Translations under genes and position numbers: made by a program
Notes under the pieces: model-generated
The model's database searches: none
Seen by the model: only the letters and a program-made list of their open reading frames with translations
What the model was told of the DNA's origin: nothing
In this document: positions 45,277 through 54,403 of the stretch, in pieces
How positions within the stretch are numbered: position 1 is the stretch's first letter
Layout: the number at the start of each line of letters is the position of its first letter
From: Planctomycetota bacterium
Lineage (GTDB): Bacteria; Planctomycetota; Planctomycetia; Gemmatales; Gemmataceae
Assembly: GCA_029777335.1 (NCBI GenBank)
Contig: JAKOSN010000236.1
Location: forward strand, 1 to 63,619
Reading direction: 5' to 3'
DNA length: 63,619 nucleotides

Positions 45277-46899
45277 ATGACCAAACGCTGTCGCTGGTGG
45301 TTGGCGTTGCTGGGCACAACGGTGCTGCTGGGGTTACTCGCTGGCCATCCAGTGCTGACCGCAGGGTCGCGCCCCGTTCCTGGGCGGACGGCGCAACTTG
45401 CCTCGCCAGCGCCCGAGCCACCCACGGCCGAACCGCCTCCCAGCGTCCCGGCGACCGAGAACGGCCCGGTGGATCCGCCGGCTCCCACGGTCTCGATCAG
45501 TGTGCGCGTTCCGGCTCAAACTGCTCCGGGACAGGACCTCGTCTATCAGATTCGAGTGGTCAATCGCTCGCGCGCCGCCGCCCACCATGTCACGGTGCGC
45601 GATCCCCTGCCGCGCAACGCGGAATATGTTCGTGCCACCCCGGAACCCACTCAGCGTGAACCGGAGCTAGTCTGGCGCCTGGGAACGATGGAAGGCTGTG
45701 CCACCAAGGAGATCACCCTGGTGCTGCGCCCCACGGGGACAGGAGACATCCAGAATTGCGCTCGCGTTCAGTTCGAACACGGCCAGTGCGTGACCACGCG
45801 CGTGATCCAGCCCAAAGCAAGCTTGACCGTGCGCAAGACCGGCCCCAGCCAGGCCCTTCTTTTTGATCCGATCCACTACAGCGTGGAAGTGGCCAACACC
45901 GGGAATGCCCCCATGACCGAGGTGGTGTTGAGTGATGTCCTGCCGCGTGATCTGGAATACACCGGAGGCAAACCCACACCGCAGAGTCGAACCCTGCTGA
46001 CGTGGAACCTGGGAACTCTGGCCGCAGGACAACGGCGCACCATTGAATACCAGGTCATCTCCAAAAAACCCGGGACTTACACCAACCTGGCGGTGGTGAC
46101 TGCGGCGGGGGGGTTGCGTCAGGAATCGTCCAGCCGCGTGACGGTGATGAAGCCCGAAATCACGTTGAACATGGTCGGGCCGGAACGCCGCTATGCCAAC
46201 CTCCCGGCTACCTATGAGTTGACCGTGACCAACCCGGGCACGGCAGCCGCTTCCAACCTGATCCTGACCGACACCCTCCCCGCGCAGACGCGCGTTCTCA
46301 ACGTGAGCGATGGCGGACAGGTTAACGAGGGGAAGGTGGAGTGGCGACTGGGGCAGTTACCGGCTGGCACCCGACGCACCGTGCGCCTGATGCTGGCAGT
46401 TCAGGGCGGAGGTGAAATCGTCAACAAGGCCACGGTGCAGGGCGATCGAGGCCTGACGGCCTCTGCGGAGGTCAAAACGCTCTTCCAGGGAGTCGCCGGC
46501 CTGAGCGGGCGCATCACCGACACCGATCCGGTCGAGGTGGGTCGCGAATTTAGCTATCTCTTTGTGGTGCGCAACACCGGAACAGCGCCCGCGACCGACG
46601 TGCGCGTGACCGCCATTGTCCCGCAGCAACTGCAAATCGTTGAACCGCGTGGACCGAGCGCTGCCAAGGTGGAAGGCGAACGCATCACCTTCGCTCCGCT
46701 GCCCCTCAAAGAAGGCGGGGAACTTCGCTTCGAGATCAAGGTGAAAGCACTCAAGGCAGGGGATGTGCGTTTCCGTGTTGAGCTCGATGCCAAGGAATTG
46801 ACAACCGGGCCGGTGCGCGAAGAAGAAAGCACGACGATCTTCGAGGAGCAACCGCCCGCCAGTCCGCCCCAGGTCCGTCTGAAGCCCCCCATCCCCTGA
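45277..46899 (+). CDS. Secreted DUF11 repeat protein
   Basis: A 540-residue exported protein. Residues 1-30 are a signal peptide (WWLALLGTTVLLGLLAG), followed by a Pro-rich spacer (about 35-70) and four DUF11-like beta-sandwich repeats of about 110-120 residues. Each repeat has the signature of an asparagine-containing strand such as YQIRVVNRSRAAA, YSVEVANTGNAPM, YELTVTNPGTAAA and YLFVVRNTGTAPA, followed by a VxDxLP-type strand. DUF11 proteins are cell-surface or secreted; a structural role is likely. The ATG at 45277 follows GGGGAGAG. It is divergent from sppA and without a functional partner nearby. Confidence 0.88.
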   Translation: MTKRCRWWLALLGTTVLLGLLAGHPVLTAGSRPVPGRTAQLASPAPEPPTAEPPPSVPATENGPVDPPAPTVSISVRVPAQTAPGQDLVYQIRVVNRSRAAAHHVTVRDPLPRNAEYVRATPEPTQREPELVWRLGTMEGCATKEITLVLRPTGTGDIQNCARVQFEHGQCVTTRVIQPKASLTVRKTGPSQALLFDPIHYSVEVANTGNAPMTEVVLSDVLPRDLEYTGGKPTPQSRTLLTWNLGTLAAGQRRTIEYQVISKKPGTYTNLAVVTAAGGLRQESSSRVTVMKPEITLNMVGPERRYANLPATYELTVTNPGTAAASNLILTDTLPAQTRVLNVSDGGQVNEGKVEWRLGQLPAGTRRTVRLMLAVQGGGEIVNKATVQGDRGLTASAEVKTLFQGVAGLSGRITDTDPVEVGREFSYLFVVRNTGTAPATDVRVTAIVPQQLQIVEPRGPSAAKVEGERITFAPLPLKEGGELRFEIKVKALKAGDVRFRVELDAKELTTGPVREEESTTIFEEQPPASPPQVRLKPPIP

Positions 46900-47102
46900 G
46901 CGATGCAGGCGCCGAGCGGAGAAAACCGCGGCGACCTTCGGCTCTCCGCGCACGCAGGGAGCGCATCTTTCTGGTCTTTTCCCGCATGCGCAAAAGGGAA
47001 AATTGCCTAGTAGTCCCTGGCGCACTCCTCCTGTATAATTCACATTCCACATTCCCTTGCCTTCGCGGACATGGTTTTCTGCGAACCACGGAGTAGTCAG
47101 CC

Positions 47103-47786
47103 ATGCCAAGCCCCTTCCCTGGAATGGATCCGTACCTTGAAGAAGAGGGTCTTTGGTCGCAGTTCCAGCATCACCTGGTCCTGTGCCTTTATCAGACCCT
47201 CCTCCCAGGACTGGGCGATCGCTACCGGGCGCGGATTGGGCAGCGCTTTTATATCACCGAACAGGCGCTGTTCACCTCGGTGGTCCGGGAAGAGCATCAC
47301 GAGGACTACATCGAGATCCGCCAGCGGAGTGACGGCCGCCTGGTGACCTTGCTCGACATTACCAGCCCGGGCAATCGCACCACCGCGGTTGGCCGGCGCG
47401 CTTACTTGCACACCCGCCAGGATAGCAAGACCGTGAACGCCAACATGGTTGAGATCGACCTGGTTTTGCAGGGGCAACCGCTTTTGGATTATTCGCGCGA
47501 GAATCTCCCCGATTGGGATTATGCTGTCACCGTAACCCGGGCCGCGCAACCCGAGCGCTACGAGATCTACACCTCGACGTTACAGAAACGATTGCCCCGC
47601 TTCCGTCTTCCCCTGGCCGCCGATGATCGCGATACCGTGATCGATCTGCATCACGCCTTTACGCGCTGTTATGATCAGGGAGGGTTTGCCGCGCGCATCG
47701 ATTACCAGCGTGATCCCTCGACCACCTTGAGCGATGAGGATCGACGCTGGCTCAATGATTTACTCAAAAGCGCGAAGCTACGCTGA
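47103..47786 (+). CDS. DUF4058 family protein
   Basis: A 227-residue protein of the DUF4058 family. The diagnostic start is PSPFPGMDPYLE (residues 2-13), followed by WSQFQHHLVLCLYQTLLPGLGDRYRARIG and a middle segment LVTLLDITSPGNRT; MVEIDLVLQG is another family segment. The family is frequent in cyanobacteria and planctomycetes and has a nuclease-like fold in some descriptions, but no function is established. GGAG stands about nine bases before the ATG. It is followed at about 70 bp by the DUF4416 gene on the same strand. Confidence 0.9.
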   Translation: MPSPFPGMDPYLEEEGLWSQFQHHLVLCLYQTLLPGLGDRYRARIGQRFYITEQALFTSVVREEHHEDYIEIRQRSDGRLVTLLDITSPGNRTTAVGRRAYLHTRQDSKTVNANMVEIDLVLQGQPLLDYSRENLPDWDYAVTVTRAAQPERYEIYTSTLQKRLPRFRLPLAADDRDTVIDLHHAFTRCYDQGGFAARIDYQRDPSTTLSDEDRRWLNDLLKSAKLR

Positions 47787-47858
47787 CACGGCATGGCAGG
47801 AAGGGCGCTCTGGTCGTGCGCCTCGCTTCCCTGCTCCGGTCGCGATCGAGAAGGTCAC

Positions 47859-48404
47859 ATGGCGCAGGTGCGAACCATCCCTCCGGTGTTGCTGGTGGTG
47901 GCAGTCTTCACGCGCCATCCGTCCGCCCTGACCTGGGGGCTGGAGCGCTTGCAGGAACACCTCGGCCCGATCGCCCTGCAGGGAGAGCCCTACCTGTTTA
48001 CGCAAACGACCTACTATGAACGCACCATGGGCGCGGATTTGAACAAACAACTCATCGCCTTTCGCGATCTTGTTTCTCCTGATTCTCTACCGCGCATCAA
48101 GCTCCTCACCAATCGCCTGGAGGAAGAACTCGCCCAGACGGGGACCTATCCGGAAACACGCCCGCTCAATCTCGATCCGGGATTGCTCACCCTGGGGAAG
48201 TTCATGCTGGCGACCACCAAGGACCAGGCCCATCGGATCTATCTTGGTCAGGGAATCTTTGCCGAGGTGACGTTGCGTTATCAGGACGGCGCCTTTGTCC
48301 CCTGGGAATGGACCTACGCGGACTATCGCCAACCGTGTGTGCATGCCTTTCTGCTGCAGGCACGCAGTTACTATCGGCAACGTCTCGCGGAGGGATCCGC
48401 GTGA
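47859..48404 (+). CDS. DUF4416 family protein
   Basis: A 181-residue protein that I assign to DUF4416. Family-type segments are ALTWGLERLQEHLGPI, the TTYYERTMGADLNKQLIAFRDL region (residues about 50-72) and the C-terminal WEWTYADYRQP. No catalytic role is established. The ATG at 47859 has GAGAAGG upstream; the frame can be extended to 47793, but this adds a leader without support. The stop overlaps the GTG start of the next gene (GTGA), so the two are translationally coupled. Linkage to exopolysaccharide genes is seen here but its meaning is unknown. Confidence 0.8.
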   Translation: MAQVRTIPPVLLVVAVFTRHPSALTWGLERLQEHLGPIALQGEPYLFTQTTYYERTMGADLNKQLIAFRDLVSPDSLPRIKLLTNRLEEELAQTGTYPETRPLNLDPGLLTLGKFMLATTKDQAHRIYLGQGIFAEVTLRYQDGAFVPWEWTYADYRQPCVHAFLLQARSYYRQRLAEGSA

Positions 48405-49411
48405 CCTGGGTGGTGCTCGGCGCGGCGTTCGCCTTTCCGCTCCTGATCAGTTTGCTGTTGAATGCCCTTCTCCTGCGCCTGGCCCCGCGCCTGGGACTGG
48501 TGGATCATCCCAACGAACGCAAGGTGCACCTTCATCCCACGCCTCGCGCCGGGGGAATCGCCATCGTCCTGGCGACCATGGGCACCGCCCTGCTGTTACC
48601 ACTGCTGCCGGAAGTGTCTTTCGAGCCGCGTTTCTTTCTGGCTCTGCCGATCTTTCTGCTCGGGCTGGCCGACGATCTGCGTTCCTTGCCCTGGTATTTT
48701 CGCTTGGGGGTGCAGACCCTGCTGGCGTTTGGGGCGGTACTCCTGTTTCGACCAGCGCCAGTGGCAGGGATCCCGGAGTGGCTGCTCGCCTCCCTCGGCG
48801 TGGTATGGATCGTGGGGCTGACCAATGCCTTCAACATGCTCGATAACATGGATGCCCTGACCGGCGGGGTAACCTGGATTGCCGCGGGTGGGTTGGCGGT
48901 CATGGCAGGCGACCAGGCGCACCTCGCGGCCTGGCCGTTTCTCGCGCTGATGGGTGCGGTCAGCGGATTTCTCTGGTTCAATCGCCCGCCGGCGCGCCTG
49001 TTCATGGGGGATGGCGGAAGCAACTTCCTCGGCTTTGTGCTGGGAGTGGTGACGTTGCGCCCCGGAAGCACGGCCGCCGTTCCGTGGTGGATCGTGTCAC
49101 TGGGTTTGTTGACGGTGCCATGGTATGATCTGGTCACGGTGGTGCTGGTACGATTGCGTCAGCGGCGCAGTCCGTTCCATCCCGACAAGCAGCATCTGTC
49201 GCATCGGTTGGTGGCGATCGGTCTGTCCCCTCCGCGTGCCGTCGGGGTCATCCATCTCCTTGCCCTGCTCAGTGGGATCGGTGCGATTCTGCTGGCGCGT
49301 GGAGGACCCGGGGAAGGCTGGCTGGTTGGTAGCATTCTGGCGGGGGGCTGGCTCGTGGTAGCGGTCGTCGACCGGTGGTTGTGGGTTCGGCGCAACGACA
49401 CGAAAGGGTGA
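48401..49411 (+). CDS. Undecaprenyl-phosphate sugar-1-phosphate transferase (WecA/MraY-like)
   Basis: A 336-residue polytopic membrane protein of the WecA/TagO/MraY family, which loads a sugar-1-phosphate on undecaprenyl phosphate to start polysaccharide synthesis. Family motifs are DHPNERKVHLHPTPRAGGIA near the N-terminus, LGLADDLRSLPW with the conserved Asp pair, the NAFNMLDNMDAL segment, and LFMGDGGSNFLGF. About ten hydrophobic helices are visible. The GTG at 48401 is chosen because GGAGGG lies six bases upstream and the frame from 48308 overlaps the preceding gene. It is followed without gap by the ligase-like gene. Confidence 0.93.
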   Translation: MTWVVLGAAFAFPLLISLLLNALLLRLAPRLGLVDHPNERKVHLHPTPRAGGIAIVLATMGTALLLPLLPEVSFEPRFFLALPIFLLGLADDLRSLPWYFRLGVQTLLAFGAVLLFRPAPVAGIPEWLLASLGVVWIVGLTNAFNMLDNMDALTGGVTWIAAGGLAVMAGDQAHLAAWPFLALMGAVSGFLWFNRPPARLFMGDGGSNFLGFVLGVVTLRPGSTAAVPWWIVSLGLLTVPWYDLVTVVLVRLRQRRSPFHPDKQHLSHRLVAIGLSPPRAVGVIHLLALLSGIGAILLARGGPGEGWLVGSILAGGWLVVAVVDRWLWVRRNDTKG

Positions 49412-51838
49412 ATGACGGTGTCTCGACGGAAGAAAAAACACCAGGACAGCGCGACGCCAGTTGGGGAGATTTCGCCTCTTGCTGCCAGCGCCGGCCCCGA
49501 GTTGTTGCGCCGCATCCTCCTGGGGCTATTGACAGCCTGGATCGTGGCGCGCCCGCTCGTCCTGGGAGAAGATCCCGGCCTGCTCGCGCCATGGAGTGAT
49601 ACTTCGAGTTTGGTGTTAACGCAATTGTGGCTCATTGGCGTACTGGGGTGGGCGATCTGGCGCTGGTGGGGGAAACAGCCGCAGTTCCATCTTGGGCCGG
49701 TCGAGATCGGGTTAGCGCTCACTGTCGGGCTGGTGTTTGTCAGCGCCACGGGGGCGAAGTATCAGCACCCTGCCTGGTTGATCGGCTGGGAGTGGCTTGC
49801 GTTTCTGGTCGCGCTCTTCCTGGTGCGGCAACTGGCCGTGAAGGAGGGGGAACGCAATGCCCTCGTCGCCGTGCTTCTGGCGACCGCGCTCACGGCGGCG
49901 GGCTATGCCCTCTTTCAGTACGGGGTGGAGTTCCCCGCTCTGCGCGCCCATCTGGAAGACGAACTGAAACAATCGCCGGCGGGGCAAGGAGTAGGGCAAT
50001 CGGTCGGAGTGCCGGGAGGAAACTATCTGGAGGGCTTGCGTGCTCGCGTGCAGGAACAGGGACATGCCTATTCCACCTTTGCCCATCCCAACACCTTCGG
50101 GGGGTACATGGCTCTGCTCATCCCTCCCCTCCTGGGAGCGCTGGTGGTGCGTGCCCGCCTCCACGCCGGCTGGCGGACGTGGGCAACGGCGGGCGGAGTG
50201 CTCCTCGCTCTCGCGGGGCTGTGGGTTTCGCACAGCCGGGGCGCCCTGCTGGGGGTGGCGCTGGCGGCGCTCTTTGTGCTGCTGGTGCTCGGCTGGCGCT
50301 GGTTGCGTGCCAACCTTGCCATCACCGTGACCGGTGTGCTTCTCCTCGCCGGACTGGGAGCGCTTTTTATCCATCAGGGCTGGGCTTCGTCGCTCTTTGG
50401 CAAACGGGAAGGGACGGTGCAAAATCGGCTGGACTACTGGACCGCAACCTGGGGGATGATCACGGATCACCCCTGGCTCGGAGTCGGGCCTGGCAACTTT
50501 GGGCGCTACTACACCCAGTACATGGTCCCGACGGCGTACGAAACCATCACCGATCCCCACAACTTTCTTCTGGAGTTGACCTCCACCAGCGGCGTGTTTG
50601 CCTGCGCTGCCCTGGCCGGCACGCTTGGCCTCTTCTTCCTCTTGATGTTGTGGAAGTGGCCCAACGGCGCAGCACAGGGAGAACCCGCGCCCCCCAGGGA
50701 GGAATCTCGGCCCGAAGAGAAACCGTCACGCTGGGCGCACGCAGAGTTCTATGCTGGCGGCATGGCCGGGTTGCTCCTGGGGTATGTGCTGCGACAAACG
50801 GGGCGCTCGCCCGACGAGATGCTGTGGGCGCCCTTGCCTCACCCGGATGATGCCATCGTGTACGGCGTGACTGCGGGAGTGCGGGGAGTCATCTGGTTTG
50901 CCAGTTTTGCCTTGCTGGTGAATGTCCCCTGGACAAGGCGTCAGCTGGGTCTGGCGCTGACGGCGGGGGTGGTTGCGGTGCTGGTCAACTTGCTCGTCTC
51001 GGGGGGAATCTCGTTTCCCGCGCTGGCGGGCCCACTCTGGCTCGTGATTGGCCTGGCGCTGGGCTGTCGGCAGGAGAGGGCGCTGGGCACCACCTGGAAC
51101 AACTGGCTGGCGCTGGTGGCGCCCTTTCCCGTGGTCGCGGGGGTGGCGGTCGCCTATCTCACCACCGTCTTCTTGCCGGTGACGCGCAGTTATGGGCTGG
51201 CTTTGAAGGCGATGGCCGAGGCACGTTTCTACCTGACCCAGCGAGCCACGAGCGGCGAACCCACTGAATCGGGAAAACGCCAGATCACGAATCCATTCAA
51301 GTTTCTGCTCGATGGAGTGATTCTGCCCCTCGACGAGGCGGTCCGCGATGCCGATCCGGGCGATTCGCACCGCATCGCCCAGCTGGGTCACTGGTACGGG
51401 GAAGCATGGAGTGTACTTCCCCGTAAGACACTGCAAGAAAAAGACTTCAGCGATTCCATTTCCCACCTGGCTCTGGCCTGTGCTCGGGTCGGGCAGCACC
51501 GAGATCCCATGGGGACCGAATTGCTGTTGCTGGAGTATCAGCTGCGGGAACGCTTCGCCGCGGGCCTGGTGAACTTCCCCCGGGAGCAAAAAGCTCATCG
51601 GGAAGCGGCGGAAGCAGCAATCGCACGCTTGATCAAGCTCGATCCGACGGATCCCCGCTGGTACTATCAGCGCGCCTCGGTGCTCTCCGAGTTGGGGAAA
51701 ACCACCGAATGTCGAGAAATGGCGCAGCAGGCGTTGAATCTCGATATGGAGCAAACGCATCCAAATCGACGCTTAACTCCTGTGCAGCGAGTGCACATCA
51801 ATCGGTGGCTGGAGCCCCGGAGCGGGGGCGCTCCCTGA
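49412..51838 (+). CDS. O-antigen ligase-like membrane protein with C-terminal helical repeats
   Basis: An 808-residue polytopic protein of the Wzy/O-antigen ligase type. Twelve or more hydrophobic segments lie between residues 30 and 600. The Wzy_C region includes HAYSTFAHPNTFGGYMALL, LWVSHSRGALLG and LDYWTATWGMITDHPWLGVG with DPHNFLLELTSTSGVF. Residues 650-800 are soluble and helical, TPR-like (for example DPRWYYQRASVLSELGKT). It probably polymerises or ligates lipid-linked glycans at the membrane. The ATG is immediately after the stop of the WecA-like gene, so the two act together. An alternative start is GTG 49421. Confidence 0.87.
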   Translation: MTVSRRKKKHQDSATPVGEISPLAASAGPELLRRILLGLLTAWIVARPLVLGEDPGLLAPWSDTSSLVLTQLWLIGVLGWAIWRWWGKQPQFHLGPVEIGLALTVGLVFVSATGAKYQHPAWLIGWEWLAFLVALFLVRQLAVKEGERNALVAVLLATALTAAGYALFQYGVEFPALRAHLEDELKQSPAGQGVGQSVGVPGGNYLEGLRARVQEQGHAYSTFAHPNTFGGYMALLIPPLLGALVVRARLHAGWRTWATAGGVLLALAGLWVSHSRGALLGVALAALFVLLVLGWRWLRANLAITVTGVLLLAGLGALFIHQGWASSLFGKREGTVQNRLDYWTATWGMITDHPWLGVGPGNFGRYYTQYMVPTAYETITDPHNFLLELTSTSGVFACAALAGTLGLFFLLMLWKWPNGAAQGEPAPPREESRPEEKPSRWAHAEFYAGGMAGLLLGYVLRQTGRSPDEMLWAPLPHPDDAIVYGVTAGVRGVIWFASFALLVNVPWTRRQLGLALTAGVVAVLVNLLVSGGISFPALAGPLWLVIGLALGCRQERALGTTWNNWLALVAPFPVVAGVAVAYLTTVFLPVTRSYGLALKAMAEARFYLTQRATSGEPTESGKRQITNPFKFLLDGVILPLDEAVRDADPGDSHRIAQLGHWYGEAWSVLPRKTLQEKDFSDSISHLALACARVGQHRDPMGTELLLLEYQLRERFAAGLVNFPREQKAHREAAEAAIARLIKLDPTDPRWYYQRASVLSELGKTTECREMAQQALNLDMEQTHPNRRLTPVQRVHINRWLEPRSGGAP

Positions 51839-51906
51839 CAGACACTTGCTACACGTAGGGAAAAAAGTTACGATGTGGAAGAAGATGAAGGAAGCCAGCG
51901 CGGTCG

Positions 51907-52080
51907 TCAGGCGTTCAAATCCATCCACCGCGCCAGGCAGCGCGCCTCCGGAAGAACCGGAAACTCCTCTTCTTCCCAGCGCGTGGAGGGGAGGAACCAG
52001 GAGGCCGGTTTATCGGGGGTAAGTTCGAGGGGCAAACTCGTACGAGCCGCTTCCTGCTGCTGATCGAGTACGATAGGCAT
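51907..52080 (-). CDS. Small hypothetical protein (57 aa)
   Basis: A 57-residue frame whose ATG at 52080 is preceded by AGGAGG with ideal spacing, much better than chance. The sequence begins PIVLDQQQEAART and contains WFLPSTRWEEEEFPVL and RWMDLNA at the end. Composition is acidic and Trp-rich, without signal peptide or membrane segment. I know no family for it. It lies opposite to the surrounding plus-strand genes and is divergent from the EVE-domain gene. Confidence 0.55.
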   Translation of the reverse strand: MPIVLDQQQEAARTSLPLELTPDKPASWFLPSTRWEEEEFPVLPEARCLARWMDLNA

Positions 52081-52423
52081 GGCATCCTCCTCAGACAAGC
52101 CAAGACATGAAGGGAACGCAAGGGAGAAGCAACCTTGCGCGAGCAAATGGCGCGAAGGGAAAAAGAGACGCGAGGCGCAACCAGCGAAGGGTGCAATTCA
52201 CAAGGGATCGAGGGAGTTGAGCCTCGCGTTCTCGCTCGACGTTGTCATTCTACGTCATGGCTGGTGGGAACAAGGGGTGGGCATCAGCAAGGACATTTTT
52301 TTTTGGGCACGGCGCGAGAAACTTTGCCGACCAGGTGAAGTGGATATCTCAGGGATACTCGCCCTGTCCTAGCGGTTGTTGCTCGCACTGAAGAAAAAGT
52401 TACGGCAGGAGGCTCAAGCCATA
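52081..52423. other. Divergent intergenic region
   Basis: A 343-bp gap between a small minus-strand gene and the EVE-domain gene. It contains an eight-T run near 52297-52304 but no convincing gene, RNA or hairpin; promoters for both flanking genes should be here. Confidence 0.45.
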
Positions 52424-52837
52424 ATGGCATCGACAGCAAGGACGGGGTATTGGTTGTTCAAGGAGGAACCGACGCACTATAACTATGCGAAACTCGAACA
52501 GGAGGGTCGCACCCGGTGGGACGGTATCAACAATGCTCTGGCCCGGCGGTATCTGAGTGAGGTGCGTGCGGGAGACCGCGTTCTGTTCTATCACACCGGG
52601 AACGAGAAAGCGGTCGTGGGAGAAATGACGGTGGCCGCCCTGGTAACGCACGAGCAAGGCACGGTGCCAGAATTGGTGCCCGTGCGTCGCTGGACTCATC
52701 CGGTCACGCTGGCGCGCATCAAGAACGATCCCGCCCTGCGCGAGTGGGAACTGGTCCGCTTGCCTCGTTTATCAGTGGTGCCTGTCACGATCGAGCAATG
52801 GCAGCGGTTGGAACAGTTGAGTGCGGAGCAGGAGTAG
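52424..52837 (+). CDS. EVE-domain protein
   Basis: A 137-residue single EVE-domain protein. The hallmark start YWLFKEEPTHYNYAKLEQEG is followed by WDGINNALARRYLSEVRAGDRVLFYHTGNEKAVVGEMTV, which includes the aromatic and Asn residues of the pocket that binds modified bases in related PUA-like domains. The protein might sense modified nucleic acid; its partner is unknown. AGGAGG lies about 12 bases before the ATG at 52424, and the family N-terminus begins there. The following DHH phosphoesterase gene is on the same strand, 162 bp away. Confidence 0.93.
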   Translation: MASTARTGYWLFKEEPTHYNYAKLEQEGRTRWDGINNALARRYLSEVRAGDRVLFYHTGNEKAVVGEMTVAALVTHEQGTVPELVPVRRWTHPVTLARIKNDPALREWELVRLPRLSVVPVTIEQWQRLEQLSAEQE

Positions 52838-52999
52838 AATGTACTCGGTTCCGATTGCCCGTGGATGACGAGTCCTCTGCGACACGAGGTCGCGAACAGC
52901 GAGGAGAAGCCCCGGCCTCTTGGCGGAAGTCGAGAAGCCCCGTATAATTTGTACAGTGCCAGGAGGGCTTTTCTCAGGTTTGTTGGAGGGCTTAGAGCT

Positions 53000-54088
53000 A
53001 TGGCGCGCCAATGCGCCGACTCGCGAATGAATGGCCGTTCCACCGTAATTCGTCGCTCCGATCGGTTTCTGGACGGCCTGACCCAGGTGCCCGCTGTAAC
53101 TTTTGTCTCGCATGTCCACCCGGACCCGGATAGCCTGGGCAGCATGATGGCTCTCTCCCACCTGGTCGAAACCTGTCTCGGCAAGCCCACCCGGTTGACC
53201 TGCGATGGGCTCATCAGTCGCGCCGAGAACCGGGCCATGGTGGACCTGTTAAACATCCCGCTGGTGCCCATCCGCAAGGTGGAATTTCAGGAGGGCGAGG
53301 CCCTGGTGATGGTGGACAGCCAACCTGGCACTGGCCGTCACACCTTCGATCCGAATATCCCGATTTATGCGGTGATTGATCATCACGACACCAAGGGCAA
53401 CACGGACGGAGTTCCTTTTGTCGATGTGCGCTCGGGGCTTGGTGCAACCTGTTCAGTGGTAACGAGTTATCTCATTGAACAAAATGTCACCGTCCCTCCG
53501 CGCCTGGCGACCGGTTTGCTTTACGGCATCGAGACGGAACTCAGCGGGTATCCTCGCGAAGCGAGTGAACTGGACGATATCGCGTTGTTATTCCTTTACC
53601 CGCTCGCAGACAAGGATTTGCTCGCCCGCATCCGCAATGCGCGTTTACCGCAACGCCATTTTGAATGCATGCTTCAGGCGTTGCAGAGTTCGTTTATCTA
53701 TGATCGTCTGATCATTAGCTGGGTGAACGAGTTACCGCAACCGGAGTTGGCCGCTGAGGTGGTCGATTTTCTGATTCGCTTCGAAGAGGTGGACTGGGCC
53801 GTTTGCGCCGGAGTGTACAAGGACAAGTTGGTGCTCTCGGTGCGTGCTGCCGTGGAGGATGCCCAGGCCGGCGAGATGTTGCGTCAGGTGGTGGGCACGA
53901 TGGGGTCCGCAGGCGGGCACGATCGCCGGGCCGGTGGGACCATCACCCTGCCAAGCACTGCACCGTCGGCGATTGAGAACGTCCAGGCAGAACTGCGGCG
54001 CCGTCTGTTGAAGGCGTTGAAGATCGACGAATGCCGTGGACAGCGTCTGGTGTCGAAACGAGAAATCTTGCAGAACCTGCAATCGTGA
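53000..54088 (+). CDS. DHH-family phosphoesterase (NrnA-like)
   Basis: A 362-residue DHH/DHHA1 phosphoesterase. The metal motifs are HVHPDPDSLGSMMAL near the N-terminus, VMVDSQPGTG, D127-H128-H129 in YAVIDHHDTKGN, and a C-terminal DHHA1-type region with GSAGGHDRRAGGTI. The family includes oligoribonucleases (nanoRNases) and pAp phosphatases. The length is close to the family norm. The ATG at 53000 has GGAGGG upstream; ATG 53027 is possible. The tRNA-Leu gene follows, 106 bp downstream. Confidence 0.9.
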   Translation: MARQCADSRMNGRSTVIRRSDRFLDGLTQVPAVTFVSHVHPDPDSLGSMMALSHLVETCLGKPTRLTCDGLISRAENRAMVDLLNIPLVPIRKVEFQEGEALVMVDSQPGTGRHTFDPNIPIYAVIDHHDTKGNTDGVPFVDVRSGLGATCSVVTSYLIEQNVTVPPRLATGLLYGIETELSGYPREASELDDIALLFLYPLADKDLLARIRNARLPQRHFECMLQALQSSFIYDRLIISWVNELPQPELAAEVVDFLIRFEEVDWAVCAGVYKDKLVLSVRAAVEDAQAGEMLRQVVGTMGSAGGHDRRAGGTITLPSTAPSAIENVQAELRRRLLKALKIDECRGQRLVSKREILQNLQS

Positions 54089-54194
54089 AATGGTGTCCTG
54101 ACCGAGGCGAGCGAGTTCGAGCTGAATCGTCGCCATGGCGAAAATGGCACTTGCTTTGCCCCCAAAACCTTCTAAGTTAAGAGTATGCTAACCA

Positions 54195-54280
54195 GCCGGA
54201 GTGGCGGAATTGGCAGACGCGCCAGGTTGAGGGCCTGGTTGCCTTAACTGGCAGTGCAGGTTCAAGTCCTGTCTCCGGCA
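54195..54280 (+). tRNA. tRNA-Leu (anticodon GAG)
   Basis: A class II tRNA of 86 nt. The 7-bp acceptor stem pairs GCCGGAG with CTCCGGC, followed by discriminator A at 54280. The anticodon arm is CCAGG-TTGAGGG-CCTGG, giving anticodon GAG. A long variable arm (TGCCTTAACTGGCA region) and a standard T arm (TTCAAGT in the loop) are present. The 3' CCA is not encoded. Its 3' side marks the left border of a putative island. Confidence 0.95.
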
Positions 54281-54288
54281 CTACAAAA

Positions 54289-54324
54289 GGGCAAGGAGTT
54301 ACGGCGAAACCGGACTCCTTGCCC
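54289..54324. terminator. Stem-loop after tRNA-Leu
   Basis: Perfect 11-bp arms GGGCAAGGAGT (54289-54299) and ACTCCTTGCCC (54314-54324) with a 14-nt loop directly after the tRNA. It is probably the tRNA terminator; the plus strand has no U-tract, while the minus strand would read CTTTTG after the stem. Confidence 0.6.
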
Positions 54325-54329
54325 TGATG

Positions 54330-54362
54330 TGCAGAAAACAAGTCTTCTGCAATTCTTCTGCA
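54330..54362. repeat. Left copy of island-flanking repeat / putative attachment site
   Basis: The 18-bp sequence TTCTGCAATTCTTCTGCA (54345-54362) recurs exactly at 63298-63315. Here it is preceded by TGCAGAA (54330-54336), which forms an inverted repeat with TTCTGCA across an 8-bp spacer, the geometry of a tyrosine-recombinase core site. Its place 65 bp after a tRNA gene supports an attachment site; no integrase gene is present in the window. Confidence 0.55.
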
Positions 54363-54403
54363 CCCGTTAGAATGGCGTTGCACTGGCATTGCGTCAGGAG
54401 ACA

